This document shows, piece after piece, positions 8,709 to 17,153 of a stretch of 64,000 bases of DNA. The notes beneath the pieces are model-generated. The model searched no databases. It was not told the origin of the DNA and saw only the letters and a list, made by a program, of their open reading frames with translations. A program made the translations under genes and the position numbers. Origin of the DNA: Shewanella benthica (GTDB taxonomy: Bacteria; Pseudomonadota; Gammaproteobacteria; Enterobacterales; Shewanellaceae). The stretch lies in the NCBI GenBank assembly GCA_023284085.1, contig JAKVHY010000002.1, positions 1 to 64,000 of the forward strand, in the 5' to 3' direction. Each line of letters opens with the position of its first letter. Position 1 is the stretch's first letter.

Positions 8709-9047
8709 CTAACCCTTATTTCTGGTCGCTGAGATGACCTCATCATAGGAACAAGATTGTTCGTCTATGCAACATTCATCCTGCAAAAAACCGATAACAC
8801 CTTCTAGCTTGGAAAAATCGGCGACGCAAAATAGCGTGCGACCTTCCCGCCTCTGGGAAAGCAAGCCGGCAGAGACCAGACTTGAGATATGATGCGAGAG
8901 TGTAGAGCCTGGGATCTGCAGCTGTTCCTGCAAGCTACCTACTGCTACGCCTTGAAACCCCGCACGAACCACACGCTTAAAAATGGTTAATCGCGTTGTA
9001 TGACCTAACTCTTTAAGCGCCTTAGCGACGACTTCGATATCCATCAT
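8709..9047 (-). CDS. ArsR/SmtB-family repressor
   Basis: A 112-residue winged-helix protein of typical ArsR size. The core LKELGHTTRLTIFKRV and the recognition helix GSTLSHHISSL are clear, followed by the beta-wing QRREGRTLFCV. There is no classic alpha-3 CxC motif; instead cysteines sit in the wing (FCV) and in the C-terminal DECCIDEQSC cluster, which could bind As(III) or another soft metal as in type-variant ArsR proteins. ATG codons at 9047 and 9044 are both possible. It converges on the glutathione synthetase gene and probably controls it, the permease and itself. Confidence 0.88.
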   Translation of the reverse strand: MMDIEVVAKALKELGHTTRLTIFKRVVRAGFQGVAVGSLQEQLQIPGSTLSHHISSLVSAGLLSQRREGRTLFCVADFSKLEGVIGFLQDECCIDEQSCSYDEVISATRNKG

Positions 9048-9101
9048 GTTTCTACTCCCTCAAACCCTGCTAACTTTAATCAAACCACAACTACACAAAA
9101 G

Positions 9102-9123
9102 TATTTCGATTTTAGCAGAAATA
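9102..9123 (-). promoter_or_regulatory. inverted repeat upstream of arsR
   Basis: TATTTC (9102-9107) and GAAATA (9118-9123) are separated by 10 bases, about 55 bases upstream of the arsR start. The TTTCGA core resembles the sites in the permease/glutathione synthetase promoter region. Candidate autoregulatory operator. Confidence 0.4.
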
Positions 9124-9284
9124 TAAACCGAAGAACAAATAATTGAGTAATCATAATTCACCCGGCTATCAGCTGGTTTATATCGGCCAAAACATAGGTT
9201 CTAACCCTTATACACGATATAATCGCTGCAGAAGCTTAGTTATCATCCAGCTTAATCAATACATACCTTTTGAGAGTTAAGAAC

Positions 9285-9563
9285 ATGGCAAGAACCGCTG
9301 CTGCACTGCACATATTAGTCAAACATAAAGAGCAAGCCGAAGACATCATCAAGCAATTGAAAAAAGGCGTTAAATTCGATGTGTTAGCCAAGAAACACTC
9401 GTCTTGTCCATCGGGTAAGAAAGGCGGCAGCTTAGGCGAGTTCAAGAAAGGTCAGATGGTGCCTCAGTTTGATAAGGTCTGTTTTACTGGTGAGTTAATC
9501 ACCCCGCATTTAGTTAAAACAAAGTTCGGCTGGCATGTGATTAAGGTTTTATACCGAACCTAA
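9285..9563 (+). CDS. ppiC: parvulin-type peptidyl-prolyl cis-trans isomerase PpiC
   Basis: A 92-residue single-domain parvulin, the same size as E. coli PpiC. Landmarks are [12 protein letters not shown] at the start, [16 protein letters not shown] in the middle, the MVPQFD segment and the terminal [12 protein letters not shown]. It speeds proline isomerisation during folding in the cytoplasm. The start at 9285 fits the family; an in-frame ATG at 9270 would add five residues not seen in relatives. The last 12 codons and the stop are copied twice more downstream (see the repeat at 9528-10214). Confidence 0.95.
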   Translation: MARTAAALHILVKHKEQAEDIIKQLKKGVKFDVLAKKHSSCPSGKKGGSLGEFKKGQMVPQFDKVCFTGELITPHLVKTKFGWHVIKVLYRT

Positions 9564-10214
9564 AAGAGAGAACGTCGCTGCGCGACTGCGAGAACGACCT
9601 TAGGTCTGCGAGTCCGTGACTTCGTCACTACGAGTACGGCCTGCGGCCTCCTAGAACAAGCTTTTGCTCTTTCCTTACAGCCAACGTGTTGGCGTTCTCG
9701 TAGTGAGCTTGCGAACGTTCTCGTAGCGAAGCGAACTCAAAGCGAAGCGAATCTGTTGGCTGGCATGTGATTAAGGTTCTTTACCGAACCTAAAGGAGAG
9801 AACGTCGCTGCGCGAGAGCGAGAGCGACCTTCGGTCTCCGAGTCCGTGACTTCGTCACTAGGAGTACGGCCTGCGGCCTCCTAGAACAAGCTTTTGCTCT
9901 TTCCTCGCAGCCAACTTGTTGGCGCTCTCGTAGTGAGCTTGCGAACGTTCTCGAAGGGAACTTGTTCCCGTTCTCGTAGCATAGCGAACTCGTAGCGTAG
10001 CGAATCTGTTGGCTGGCATGTGATTAAGGTTTTATACCGAACTTAAAAGAGAGAACGTCGCTGCGCGACTGCGAGAACAAGCTTAGGTCTGCGAGTCCGT
10101 TACTTCGTCACTACGAGTACGGCCTGCGGCCTCCTAGAACAAGCTTTTGCTCTTTCCTCGCAGCCAACGTGTTCCCGTTCTCGTAGCGTAGCGAACTCAA
10201 AGCGAAACCCTCTG
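9528..10214. repeat. three tandem copies of ppiC 3' end plus mini-hairpin array
   Basis: Three consecutive copies begin with GGCTGGCATGTGATTAAGG: 9528-9757, 9758-10010 and 10011-about 10214 (230, 253 and about 204 bases). The first overlaps the last 12 codons of ppiC; the others repeat that coding piece, stop codon included, without the gene body. The rest of each copy is a chain of tiny palindromes with 4-5 base arms and 3-base loops, such as GTCGC-TGC-GCGAC, GACC-TTA-GGTC, GTGAC-TTC-GTCAC and GGCC-TGC-GGCC, joined by CGAG or CTAG linkers. The copies differ by substitutions and by gain or loss of modules. No protein frame runs through it. Confidence 0.9.
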
Positions 10215-10217
10215 TCT

Positions 10218-11039
10218 TTATCTCACCATCCCCAACAGCAAGCGCAATAAAGGCTCAGGCTTATCTAAGCTGGCATCATGACCGCAATCATCCAGATAAA
10301 TGACTTGGGTATGATAAAAATGGGCTAAGGCTTCGCCACAACTTGGGTGAGCCAGCCGATCCCGATTGGCTACTATTACATTCACAGGACCATTCACAGG
10401 ACCATTCACAGGGACATTTACAGGAGCATTCGCAGGGTGATGGTCAATAACAGGGGCATCAAACGAGGCGCATGCAACTAGCTGCCTCAAACCGTTGAAT
10501 AGAGAAGTATGACCTTGCTGGCGATAATGACTCCAGTCTTGTATCAACTTAAAATCATCGCCCCGGCATTCACTGGTGAGCTGGATAACTGTCGCTTCTA
10601 TTAAACTGACACCAGGAAGTTCTCCGTTGAGCCAGCGTCTGCCTGTCTCCCAGGCTGATTTGACCAGAGAGCTTAGCTGAAAACGGCGGTACCAAGGCGA
10701 TAGATTGGCGGCGCTACTGTTGATAAGCACCACTTGCAGCACTCGATTTGGTTTATTTTTTGCCATTTCCAGCGCCAACATACCGCCCATAGAAAGCCCT
10801 ACCAGACAGACAGGCTCGAGCACTTCCCTTGTTGCTCCCTCGCTTAACACCTCATCAATCTGCGCCCAGACATAGTCGGCATAGGCTGAGATACTCAAGG
10901 GACTGTTCATCTCAGCCAAGGTGCCATTTCCGGGCAAGTCTGGCGTGATAACCCGGACTCCGGCCGCCGCGAGCCGTTGAGCAAATCCATACCAGTGACG
11001 GCGGTCTCGCATCAAGCCCCTGAGTAGTACGAATGTCAT
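10218..11039 (-). CDS. alpha/beta-hydrolase
   Basis: A 273-residue alpha/beta-hydrolase with the nucleophile elbow GLSMGG near residue 94-99 and a C-terminal DDCGHDAS that gives the catalytic histidine. No signal peptide is visible, so it is probably cytoplasmic. Residues near 210-228 are a short repeat, PVN-x, encoded by a 12-base tandem repeat (10380-10439), just before the last core strand. It lies 27 bases downstream of an M14 peptidase gene on the same strand, so the two probably form an operon. The substrate cannot be told from the sequence. Confidence 0.8.
   Translation of the reverse strand: MTFVLLRGLMRDRRHWYGFAQRLAAAGVRVITPDLPGNGTLAEMNSPLSISAYADYVWAQIDEVLSEGATREVLEPVCLVGLSMGGMLALEMAKNKPNRVLQVVLINSSAANLSPWYRRFQLSSLVKSAWETGRRWLNGELPGVSLIEATVIQLTSECRGDDFKLIQDWSHYRQQGHTSLFNGLRQLVACASFDAPVIDHHPANAPVNVPVNGPVNGPVNVIVANRDRLAHPSCGEALAHFYHTQVIYLDDCGHDASLDKPEPLLRLLLGMVR
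10380..10439 (-). repeat. 12-bp in-frame tandem repeat inside the hydrolase gene
   Basis: Five 12-base units. The first two are identical (ATTCACAGGACC) and the next three are diverged. They encode a four-residue repeat of the form N-(A/V/G)-P-V in the hydrolase. A unit change would keep the frame, so the number may vary between strains. Confidence 0.85.
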
Positions 11040-11066
11040 CCTTTATCCTCGATAAATAAGCGGTGC

Positions 11067-12080
11067 TTATTTACCCCAGTAGCGATGAGCGTCATGGGTC
11101 AGCAGCGCAAGTTGTGCTGGCGATACCTGCTCCAATACTTGTCCATAGGCCGAGTCCATAAGAAATTGCATCAAGATAAAATGACGGCGCAATATCCTCT
11201 GGTGTCGATGGGGCTTCTGCGGATTGAAGTACCCCGAGAAGCTCAATACCTGCCGGGGATTCTTTCGCAGCCAGGCCCAGGATCCCATCTCTAATGTTAG
11301 GGGAATAAAGGGAGCCGTACCTGTGTTATTCACCACTAAATAGTCCCAGATATCACCATGGGTGCGATAAAAATGACTCTGGGGCGCGAGCCGATAGTGA
11401 CCATGATGGGAATAACCCGTCTCAAACAACCGCTTAAGATGATAGATATACCCCATGCCTTCGAATGGCTTATCGGTATGGGCGTAGGGAAACCAGATAT
11501 GATCATTCAAGCCAAAACCCGAATGAGCATCCAGGCTGACCAAGCTGGTACTCTCTAGCTGCAAGCGCTTCACATACTCTACCAAAGCTGAGGTCTCCGC
11601 CTCCATCTCACCCGAGCCTCGATACCAGGGCAGCTTCTGGGACAGCGTTTGCCCACCCACCATAAAAGTCACCTTGCCACTCGCCTCTATGGGGGCATTG
11701 CGCATCAAGTCGACGTTATTGCCGTTGCTGCGACTGCCGCGCAGAAATCCCACCGGATTAACCACAGGCACGAAGGCTAAACGTATCTCTTTGAGTAAGG
11801 CTTGCAGGTGAGTATCCCAAGGTAAACGATTGAGTAGACTGGCGAGAAAAGCCAACACCACCTGAGCGCCGATCCGCTCGACGCCGTGTACCCCGCCGAC
11901 AAACAGCACAGTGGGGCAAGGCTTATCTTGCTGACCCAGTTCAATGGCCGTAACGGCAAGGGGCTCACCACGATAGCTCAGATCCACTAAAGATTGATGG
12001 CGGAACCTATGTTGATGTTGCGCCACAAGGCGCTTGAGGGTATCTATCTCGAAAGCATGTTCGAATGAAAACTTTGCCAT
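11067..12080 (-). CDS. M14-family zinc carboxypeptidase-like protein
   Basis: A 337-residue M14-type metallopeptidase. The zinc site is visible as H65-GV-E68 and H186 (SLDAHSGFG), and the catalytic glutamate as E264 in TLEMGSW. A substrate-binding arginine is likely in GFLRGSR (111-117). There is no signal peptide, so it should act in the cytoplasm, for example on peptide or amide bonds at a free carboxylate. It is followed after 27 bases by an alpha/beta-hydrolase gene. The exact substrate is unknown; deacylase-type (AstE/ASPA-like) activity is the main alternative. Confidence 0.8.
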   Translation of the reverse strand: MAKFSFEHAFEIDTLKRLVAQHQHRFRHQSLVDLSYRGEPLAVTAIELGQQDKPCPTVLFVGGVHGVERIGAQVVLAFLASLLNRLPWDTHLQALLKEIRLAFVPVVNPVGFLRGSRSNGNNVDLMRNAPIEASGKVTFMVGGQTLSQKLPWYRGSGEMEAETSALVEYVKRLQLESTSLVSLDAHSGFGLNDHIWFPYAHTDKPFEGMGYIYHLKRLFETGYSHHGHYRLAPQSHFYRTHGDIWDYLVVNNTGTAPFIPLTLEMGSWAWLRKNPRQVLSFSGYFNPQKPHRHQRILRRHFILMQFLMDSAYGQVLEQVSPAQLALLTHDAHRYWGK

Positions 12081-12193
12081 TAGTCAGTTAAGAAGTGAAT
12101 GAAGATACAAACCAGACTAGCCATAGATTGAGACAAGAGGATGACACCCCCCCTCTTTCGCTATCCCTGCAATCACGGGTAAGTATCTCCAGG

Positions 12194-12224
12194 CACAAAA
12201 AAGGGCGGCACATTGTGCCGCCCT
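12194..12224 (-). terminator. cstA terminator
   Basis: AGGGCGGCAC (12202-12211) and GTGCCGCCCT (12215-12224) form a perfect 10-base GC-rich stem with an ATT loop. On the minus strand it is followed by TTTTTTGTG. It lies 25 bases past the CstA stop codon. Confidence 0.9.
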
Positions 12225-12249
12225 AGTTTTATCAGATTAAACCGTTAAA

Positions 12250-13734
12250 TTAAGACTCTGTCTCAGCCTCTGATTTTACAGGCTTATGCTTCTGGTGCAC
12301 TAAGATAAGTGCGATCAGAGAGATGGCGCCTACGGCGATACCCGCAGGTTGACTAAACGACTGAGGCAAGCCCAGCCCTATGCCAGCAGTCATAATGTAA
12401 GACACGGTCACACTGGTTCCACCAATCGCAGGCAGGCTCACTATCCAATGGAATGCGCCTCTGTCGAATAGATACTTAGTGGCGAGCCAGAGCACACTGG
12501 TCGACAGCAGCATGTTCGAGAAGGCAAAGTAGCGCCAGATAAGCGTGAAATCGATCTTAGTCATAAAGTAGGCGATGACCAAAATAGGCACGGCAACCAA
12601 GAGACGATTACGAACGTTCTGAGGGATTTTGAAGGCATCGATTATGGTCAATCGCAGAGATCTAAACGCCGTATCCCCGGAAGTGATCGGGAAAACAGCT
12701 ACAGCGATAATCGCCATTATGCCACCAGCGACACCAAGGTAAGTGGTCGCAACTTGGTTAACCACCATTCCCGGACCACCTAGATCCAGTATTGATTTAA
12801 GCTCCTCGTAACCGCCCGGGAATGCTGCCATACCCGCCAGCGCCCATACACAAGCAACAATGCCTTCACACATCATGGCGCCATAGTAGACTGGACGGAC
12901 ATATTTTTCATTGGTCAGACAGCGGGCCATTATCGGCGCCTGGGTCGAGTGGAAACCACTGATGGCACCACAGGTAATGGTCACAAACAGCAGAGGCCAA
13001 ACCGGCAATCCATCTGGGTTAGGTTCCAACAGATCATTGTTATAATGGCTATGATCGAAGTAGGCGAAGATGTCTCCCACCTCAGGTAGCTGAGGGGCAC
13101 TAATCAATAAGGCCACACCGATAGACACAGTCATGACTATCATCAAGAGACCAAATATCGGGTAAAGCTTAGTGATGATCTTATCGATAGGCAGCATGGT
13201 TGCGAGGAAATAATAGGCTAAAATCACCAATACCCAGAAGGTGTTGTTACCGAGGATAGTCCCTTTGAAGTAATCTAAGTTACTCAATAATCCCGCTGGG
13301 CTCATGATGAACACCACGCCGACGAAGAACAGCAACATGGCGGTAAAAATAAGCATCACGCCTTTAGCGTACACATTGAAATAGCGGCCGGCTATCTCGG
13401 GAAGACTCTTACCATCTTCTTTGATGCTGAGCACACCGGAGAAGTAATCATGGACCGCGCCGCCGATGATGTTACCTAAAACGATCCACACCAGAGCAAT
13501 TGGACCATAGATGGCACCTAAGATGGGGCCAAAAATCGGGCCGACACCGGCAATATTGAGAAACTGAATTAAGAAGGCTTTCACCGGATGGACTTCGACA
13601 TAGTCGACTCCATCGGCAAAGCGAGCTTGAGGGGTCTTCGCATTCTTGTCTATTCCCGCCTGACGTTCTACAAACGGACTGTAGAACTTATAAGCGAGTA
13701 CCAACAAAGTAATGCAGATAATGAATATAAGCAT
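12250..13734 (-). CDS. CstA-family carbon starvation transporter (short form)
   Basis: A 494-residue inner-membrane protein with about 13 to 14 hydrophobic segments. The segment GVGPIFGPILGAIYGP near residues 63-78 and the HDYFSG motif that follows are typical of CstA. It is shorter than the E. coli CstA/BtsT proteins (about 700 residues) and matches the short CstA group of marine bacteria. Relatives import peptides or pyruvate. The gene stands alone, with a strong terminator and a 430-base upstream gap. The cargo is inferred from the family only. Confidence 0.85.
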   Translation of the reverse strand: MLIFIICITLLVLAYKFYSPFVERQAGIDKNAKTPQARFADGVDYVEVHPVKAFLIQFLNIAGVGPIFGPILGAIYGPIALVWIVLGNIIGGAVHDYFSGVLSIKEDGKSLPEIAGRYFNVYAKGVMLIFTAMLLFFVGVVFIMSPAGLLSNLDYFKGTILGNNTFWVLVILAYYFLATMLPIDKIITKLYPIFGLLMIVMTVSIGVALLISAPQLPEVGDIFAYFDHSHYNNDLLEPNPDGLPVWPLLFVTITCGAISGFHSTQAPIMARCLTNEKYVRPVYYGAMMCEGIVACVWALAGMAAFPGGYEELKSILDLGGPGMVVNQVATTYLGVAGGIMAIIAVAVFPITSGDTAFRSLRLTIIDAFKIPQNVRNRLLVAVPILVIAYFMTKIDFTLIWRYFAFSNMLLSTSVLWLATKYLFDRGAFHWIVSLPAIGGTSVTVSYIMTAGIGLGLPQSFSQPAGIAVGAISLIALILVHQKHKPVKSEAETES

Positions 13735-14167
13735 TTTTTATCATCCATACTTTTATAGGGTATATTTACGGTTACGAGTGTCTGCCAGTTGAGACATCAG
13801 GTCAAGTAACAATATGTTATACCAAGGTCTAACTTGATCAGCCTCAAAGCTTGATGTAGCGGGGGGTAGGAGGACTCGGACAGAAAATTATCGCGGCCCA
13901 TTAATTGATATGAACCTCAGTCCTTTAACTTACTTTTTTATATCTACTTGCTGCCTTTATACTAGCTTACGCCCCCCAGTATTTGCGGATATTTCATCGT
14001 TCCCTATGTTAATTAAATTCACCAGAGACTCACGTTAAGCGCAATACCTAGAGTCATAAGATGCTGTAACCTTGCTTCAAATTCCAGAGAAAAAGAGACT
14101 TAGCTAACATTCAAAACAGAGAATTGAATCTCACAAGGAGCAGCTAGATGAGATGACCCGCTGCGGA
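13735..14167. other. gene-free stretch upstream of the CstA gene
   Basis: No coding region or clear repeat was seen. It must contain the promoter of the CstA gene, which has GGATG about 10 bases before its ATG, and the 3' end of the minus-strand gene at 14168-14725. Confidence 0.4.
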
Positions 14168-14725
14168 TTATAAAGCCAGATGGTCAGCATTGGCCAATTG
14201 CGCCTTTAGCGCTTCATTAGACTTTTCTAGCAGGGTGTTATCGGCTTGCATATCATCTAACTCAGCTTGAAGGCTTAAGAACTTGCTAATGGTTACGTTT
14301 TTCTCTTTTATCGCCCTCTCTTCTCTCTCTTTAGAGGTTACCAACTTAGTTTTAAGTTCGCTAATCATGGTCATCAGTCTTTTTATATCTTCAGTTTTAG
14401 CTAAGCCTTGATCGCTACCGGCATAAGTCTCTGTCGGTTTGCCCTCTTCCATCAAGGCATCGGCTTTTTGCTTCAGAAAATGATAGCCAAGCCGCAACCC
14501 GAAGAAGAAGCAAGTGAGAAAGAACACCAGGATATAATGATTATCAGCAACGGAGGCTAGCGCCGCATTGCCTCTTGTCAAAAGGTCACCGCCGCGAGTG
14601 AAGAAAGTGGTGATTAATTGGTTGTGCCAGAATAACCAGATCAAGACATAGGTGAGCAAGAATCTAGGGGCGATTTTTTGATTCTCATTAAAAATCAATA
14701 CTGATTTTATTATTTTGGTAGACAT
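14168..14725 (-). CDS. two-helix membrane protein with C-terminal coiled coil
   Basis: A 185-residue protein that I do not recognise. Two hydrophobic stretches (about 22-36 and 66-82) are likely membrane helices. Residues about 108-180 are charged heptad-like sequence (EDIKRLMTMISELKTKL onward) expected to form a long coiled coil in the cytoplasm. The gene stands alone. The A/T-rich leader before the ATG contains a GGAATT-like weak ribosome site. It may be a small scaffold or envelope-associated protein, but nothing in the context tells which. Confidence 0.65.
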   Translation of the reverse strand: MSTKIIKSVLIFNENQKIAPRFLLTYVLIWLFWHNQLITTFFTRGGDLLTRGNAALASVADNHYILVFFLTCFFFGLRLGYHFLKQKADALMEEGKPTETYAGSDQGLAKTEDIKRLMTMISELKTKLVTSKEREERAIKEKNVTISKFLSLQAELDDMQADNTLLEKSNEALKAQLANADHLAL

Positions 14726-14901
14726 AAAAATTCCTTTTTTTGAATAATGCCAGCTTTACCCCCCCCTTTCAACAAGACTTAATTAACAATTACTTGCAAG
14801 ACCTAACTTAGTTCAATTTTAAATCAATGGACATAAAAATAGCCAAAATAAGCACAAGCTCATATAGTAAGAAATCTAGATAAATCCCAAAAGGAAATGG
14901 T

Positions 14902-15561
14902 ATGCAACTCTATATCGGCAATAAAAATTACTCTAGTTGGTCACTACGTGCTTGGTTGATGGCGGCTAAATCCGGTGTAGATTTTGAAGAAGTCATGCTA
15001 AAACTCGATACCCCTAGCTTCTATCAACAACTCAGCGGGATCTCACCGACTTTAAGGGTGCCGACCTTAATCGATGGCGATGTCACAGTCTGGGACTCAT
15101 TAGCCATCTGTGAATATCTCAATGACACCTATCTGGCGGGGGAAGCATGGCCCAGCCAGCCTAAGCAAAAAGCCAAGGCCCGTTCGATAGCCAATGAGAT
15201 GCATTCTGGCTTTAACGCTCTGCGTAATGAGCTGCCGATGAATATTCGAGCCACACGTTGTCTTCAGCTCAGTGACGCGGCAAAAAAAGACATTAAACGT
15301 ATCGATGAAATTTGGTCACAACAGATGCATGAATATGATACTGCCGATACCGGTGGCTGGTTGTTCGGCACCTGGTCAATCGCCGACATGATGTTCGCCC
15401 CGGTAGTCATGCGTTTTCGTACCTACGGCATCATAGTCTCTGATGCCTCACGCCGATATATGGCCCATGTTGCAGAGTGCCCGACAATGCAGCGCTGGAT
15501 AGCCGACGCCTTAAAGGAAACTGATATCGTCGATGCCGATGAAGCGGGCGTTGAGCTTTGA
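14902..15561 (+). CDS. glutathione S-transferase-like protein
   Basis: A 219-residue GST. The N-terminal thioredoxin-like domain has YIGNKNYSSWSLRAW with the likely catalytic serine near residue 11-13 and the cis-proline in RVPTLIDG (52-59); the C-terminal domain is all helical with the N-capping SIADMMFAPV segment near 155. It is soluble and cytoplasmic. The closest groups are the GST_N_3 / zeta-like bacterial enzymes. AAGGAAA lies 5 to 11 bases before the ATG. The substrate is unknown. It is one of three GSTs in this window. Confidence 0.85.
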   Translation: MQLYIGNKNYSSWSLRAWLMAAKSGVDFEEVMLKLDTPSFYQQLSGISPTLRVPTLIDGDVTVWDSLAICEYLNDTYLAGEAWPSQPKQKAKARSIANEMHSGFNALRNELPMNIRATRCLQLSDAAKKDIKRIDEIWSQQMHEYDTADTGGWLFGTWSIADMMFAPVVMRFRTYGIIVSDASRRYMAHVAECPTMQRWIADALKETDIVDADEAGVEL

Positions 15562-15724
15562 TTTATGCCCTTCATCCCGCCCGAACCTGAACTCGTATTA
15601 AAAGCACCACACTCAAATACCAGTTCCATTTCGACCAGCTCACTCTTTTCTTGGAGGCTGGCATAGGTAGCACCAACTCTATGCCGGTACTGGTAAAAAC
15701 GAGTCAAGCTTATCTATTGAGGTA

Positions 15725-16411
15725 TTAGCGATTGAAATAAGTCCTATCCGAGTAGTCGTAAAGCCATTGAGGTCGATAGACCACCAGCAAGGTGACAGCC
15801 ATGCCGTTGAGTAAGGCTTCAGGGAAGCCAAGCAAGGGGATCAGTAAGAGGTAGTTATCACTCAGAAAAGCCCAGTCATAATCTGTGGTCAGCCAGAGCC
15901 AGCTTGACCAAGATAAGATATGAAACACGATCGACAAGAAGGCGTTGATGAATGCGCCACAGAAGATGTAAACCAGAAAGTGATGGGGAAGATATTTAAA
16001 TACCTGACTATAAACCGCAAAACATAAGAACAGAGGCAAAGCGATAGCCAGCAGGCCATATATGCCAAATTCGAACGGTTGCTTAAATATGAAGGTGGAA
16101 AAAAATAACACCGGCAAGATCGCGATCACAGTCGCCATACGCCAGCCGTACATCAACATCAGCACCACTAACCCAAGAAAATGCACATGTATGCCTTGGA
16201 CTAAGCTAGCATTGATAAGCCATAAACTATTAAGGGCAATAGCGGCGATCAATACCTGTGTTTGCTTCTGTTTATCTTTTACCAGAGCTTTGAATTCATC
16301 AAAGGGCCAGATTAGCCAAAGCCAGAACAGTAACCCAGCTATCGACAGTAATTGCCCCTGGCTATAACTCCAGTCAATCTCGCTAATCCGTTGTATCAAA
16401 AAATCCTTCAT
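15725..16411 (-). CDS. CbiM-like ECF transporter permease, orphan
   Basis: About 228 residues from the ATG at 16411; a GTG at 16423 is possible but the AAGGGTGGG tract suits the ATG better. Six to seven hydrophobic segments are seen. The GIHVHFLGLVVLMLMYGW stretch and the C-terminal GFPEALLNGMAV match the CbiM family, the substrate-binding membrane part of cobalt or nickel ECF importers. CbiM itself starts with a metal-binding Met-His N-terminus that is missing here. No CbiN, CbiQ or CbiO genes lie nearby, so it may work alone or with partners elsewhere. Confidence 0.75.
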   Translation of the reverse strand: MKDFLIQRISEIDWSYSQGQLLSIAGLLFWLWLIWPFDEFKALVKDKQKQTQVLIAAIALNSLWLINASLVQGIHVHFLGLVVLMLMYGWRMATVIAILPVLFFSTFIFKQPFEFGIYGLLAIALPLFLCFAVYSQVFKYLPHHFLVYIFCGAFINAFLSIVFHILSWSSWLWLTTDYDWAFLSDNYLLLIPLLGFPEALLNGMAVTLLVVYRPQWLYDYSDRTYFNR

Positions 16412-16478
16412 TGACACGCCCACCCTTAATTCCTATAGGTATAAGAAGTCAATTATCAAGCGACATAGAGTTTTTTTG

Positions 16479-16571
16479 ATGATGTATTTCGGCGAGCACA
16501 AGCTCAACAAGGAAGAGGTCACGCTCGAACCTGAAACGGCGCAGATTGAACAAGTTCAAGCTGCCAATTGA
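16479..16571 (+). CDS. possible 30-residue peptide
   Basis: A 30-codon frame starting with two ATGs and encoding an acidic, glutamate- and glutamine-rich peptide. It follows a run of seven Ts and lacks a good ribosome site. It may be a chance frame or a gene remnant. I do not recognise it. Confidence 0.15.
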   Translation: MMYFGEHKLNKEEVTLEPETAQIEQVQAAN

Positions 16572-16601
16572 GATAGCGCTAAAATCTCACCCAACAGGCA
16601 C

Positions 16602-16629
16602 AAATGATGACTCTAATGAGTCATCATTT
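16602..16629. terminator. hairpin past the VF530 gene
   Basis: AAATGATGACTC (16602-16613) and GAGTCATCATTT (16618-16629) form a perfect 12-base stem with a TAAT loop, 20 bases past the stop of the minus-strand VF530 gene. There is no strong T-run beyond the stem's own AAAT end, so termination is likely but not certain. Confidence 0.6.
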
Positions 16630-16649
16630 CGGTTACGACTAACCTTAGG

Positions 16650-17153
16650 TTACTTACCCCAAGGATTAGCAGGGTCTTGAGAAGGTTCGGGTCTATCCGC
16701 TTTAGACCGCCTATTTTGCGCGTAGCCTTCTTGAGCCCTTGGCTTATCCTTGCCATAGCGAGGACGCCCCTGCCCTTCGTTACGCTTCATATCCTCATAA
16801 TCTGCAGTCGCCTTAGCGCGCATTTCGGCAATAAGCTCGACGGTTAACTCTTCTGGCTTACGGGGCACGATACCATCGGCAAAACCACGCTCACGTGGCT
16901 TGAGCTCGAATTGTGCAGAGCTTCCCTTAGGCATACGCTTGAAGCGATAAAGATAGAAGCTCTCAACCCGCTCCCTCGCCCACTCAGTCTTCTTAAAAAA
17001 CTTAAGGCATGCCGCCATATTCGGATTAACATTGAAACACTCTAAACGCAGGGAGGCGTATAAAATCTTCCAATCGTAAAACGCCACCAACTCGGTGAGC
17101 ATAGTTTCTAAGCCTAAGCCATGTAATGGGTTGTTCTGTTGCTGTTCAATCAT
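16650..17153 (-). CDS. VF530-type DNA-binding protein with basic tail
   Basis: A 167-residue protein. Residues about 7-75 match the VF530 (DUF2132) fold: NPLHGLGLETMLTELVAFYDW, then CFNVNPNMAACLKFFKKTEWAR, ending with the VESFYLYRFK helix. VF530 proteins are small alpha-helical proteins with reported DNA binding and no defined regulon. Here the domain is followed by about 90 residues of charged, low-complexity sequence rich in Arg, Lys, Glu and Pro, which could be a flexible nucleic-acid-binding tail. The gene stands alone. Confidence 0.85.
   Translation of the reverse strand: MIEQQQNNPLHGLGLETMLTELVAFYDWKILYASLRLECFNVNPNMAACLKFFKKTEWARERVESFYLYRFKRMPKGSSAQFELKPRERGFADGIVPRKPEELTVELIAEMRAKATADYEDMKRNEGQGRPRYGKDKPRAQEGYAQNRRSKADRPEPSQDPANPWGK

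Noticed and set aside
9528..10214. CRISPR array
   Set aside because: Units are over 200 bases long, made of tiny palindromes, and vary inside. There are no equal spacers and no cas gene.
16062..16367. Plus-strand protein over the CbiM-like gene
   Set aside because: It overlaps the clear minus-strand membrane protein and lacks a recognisable product or ribosome site.
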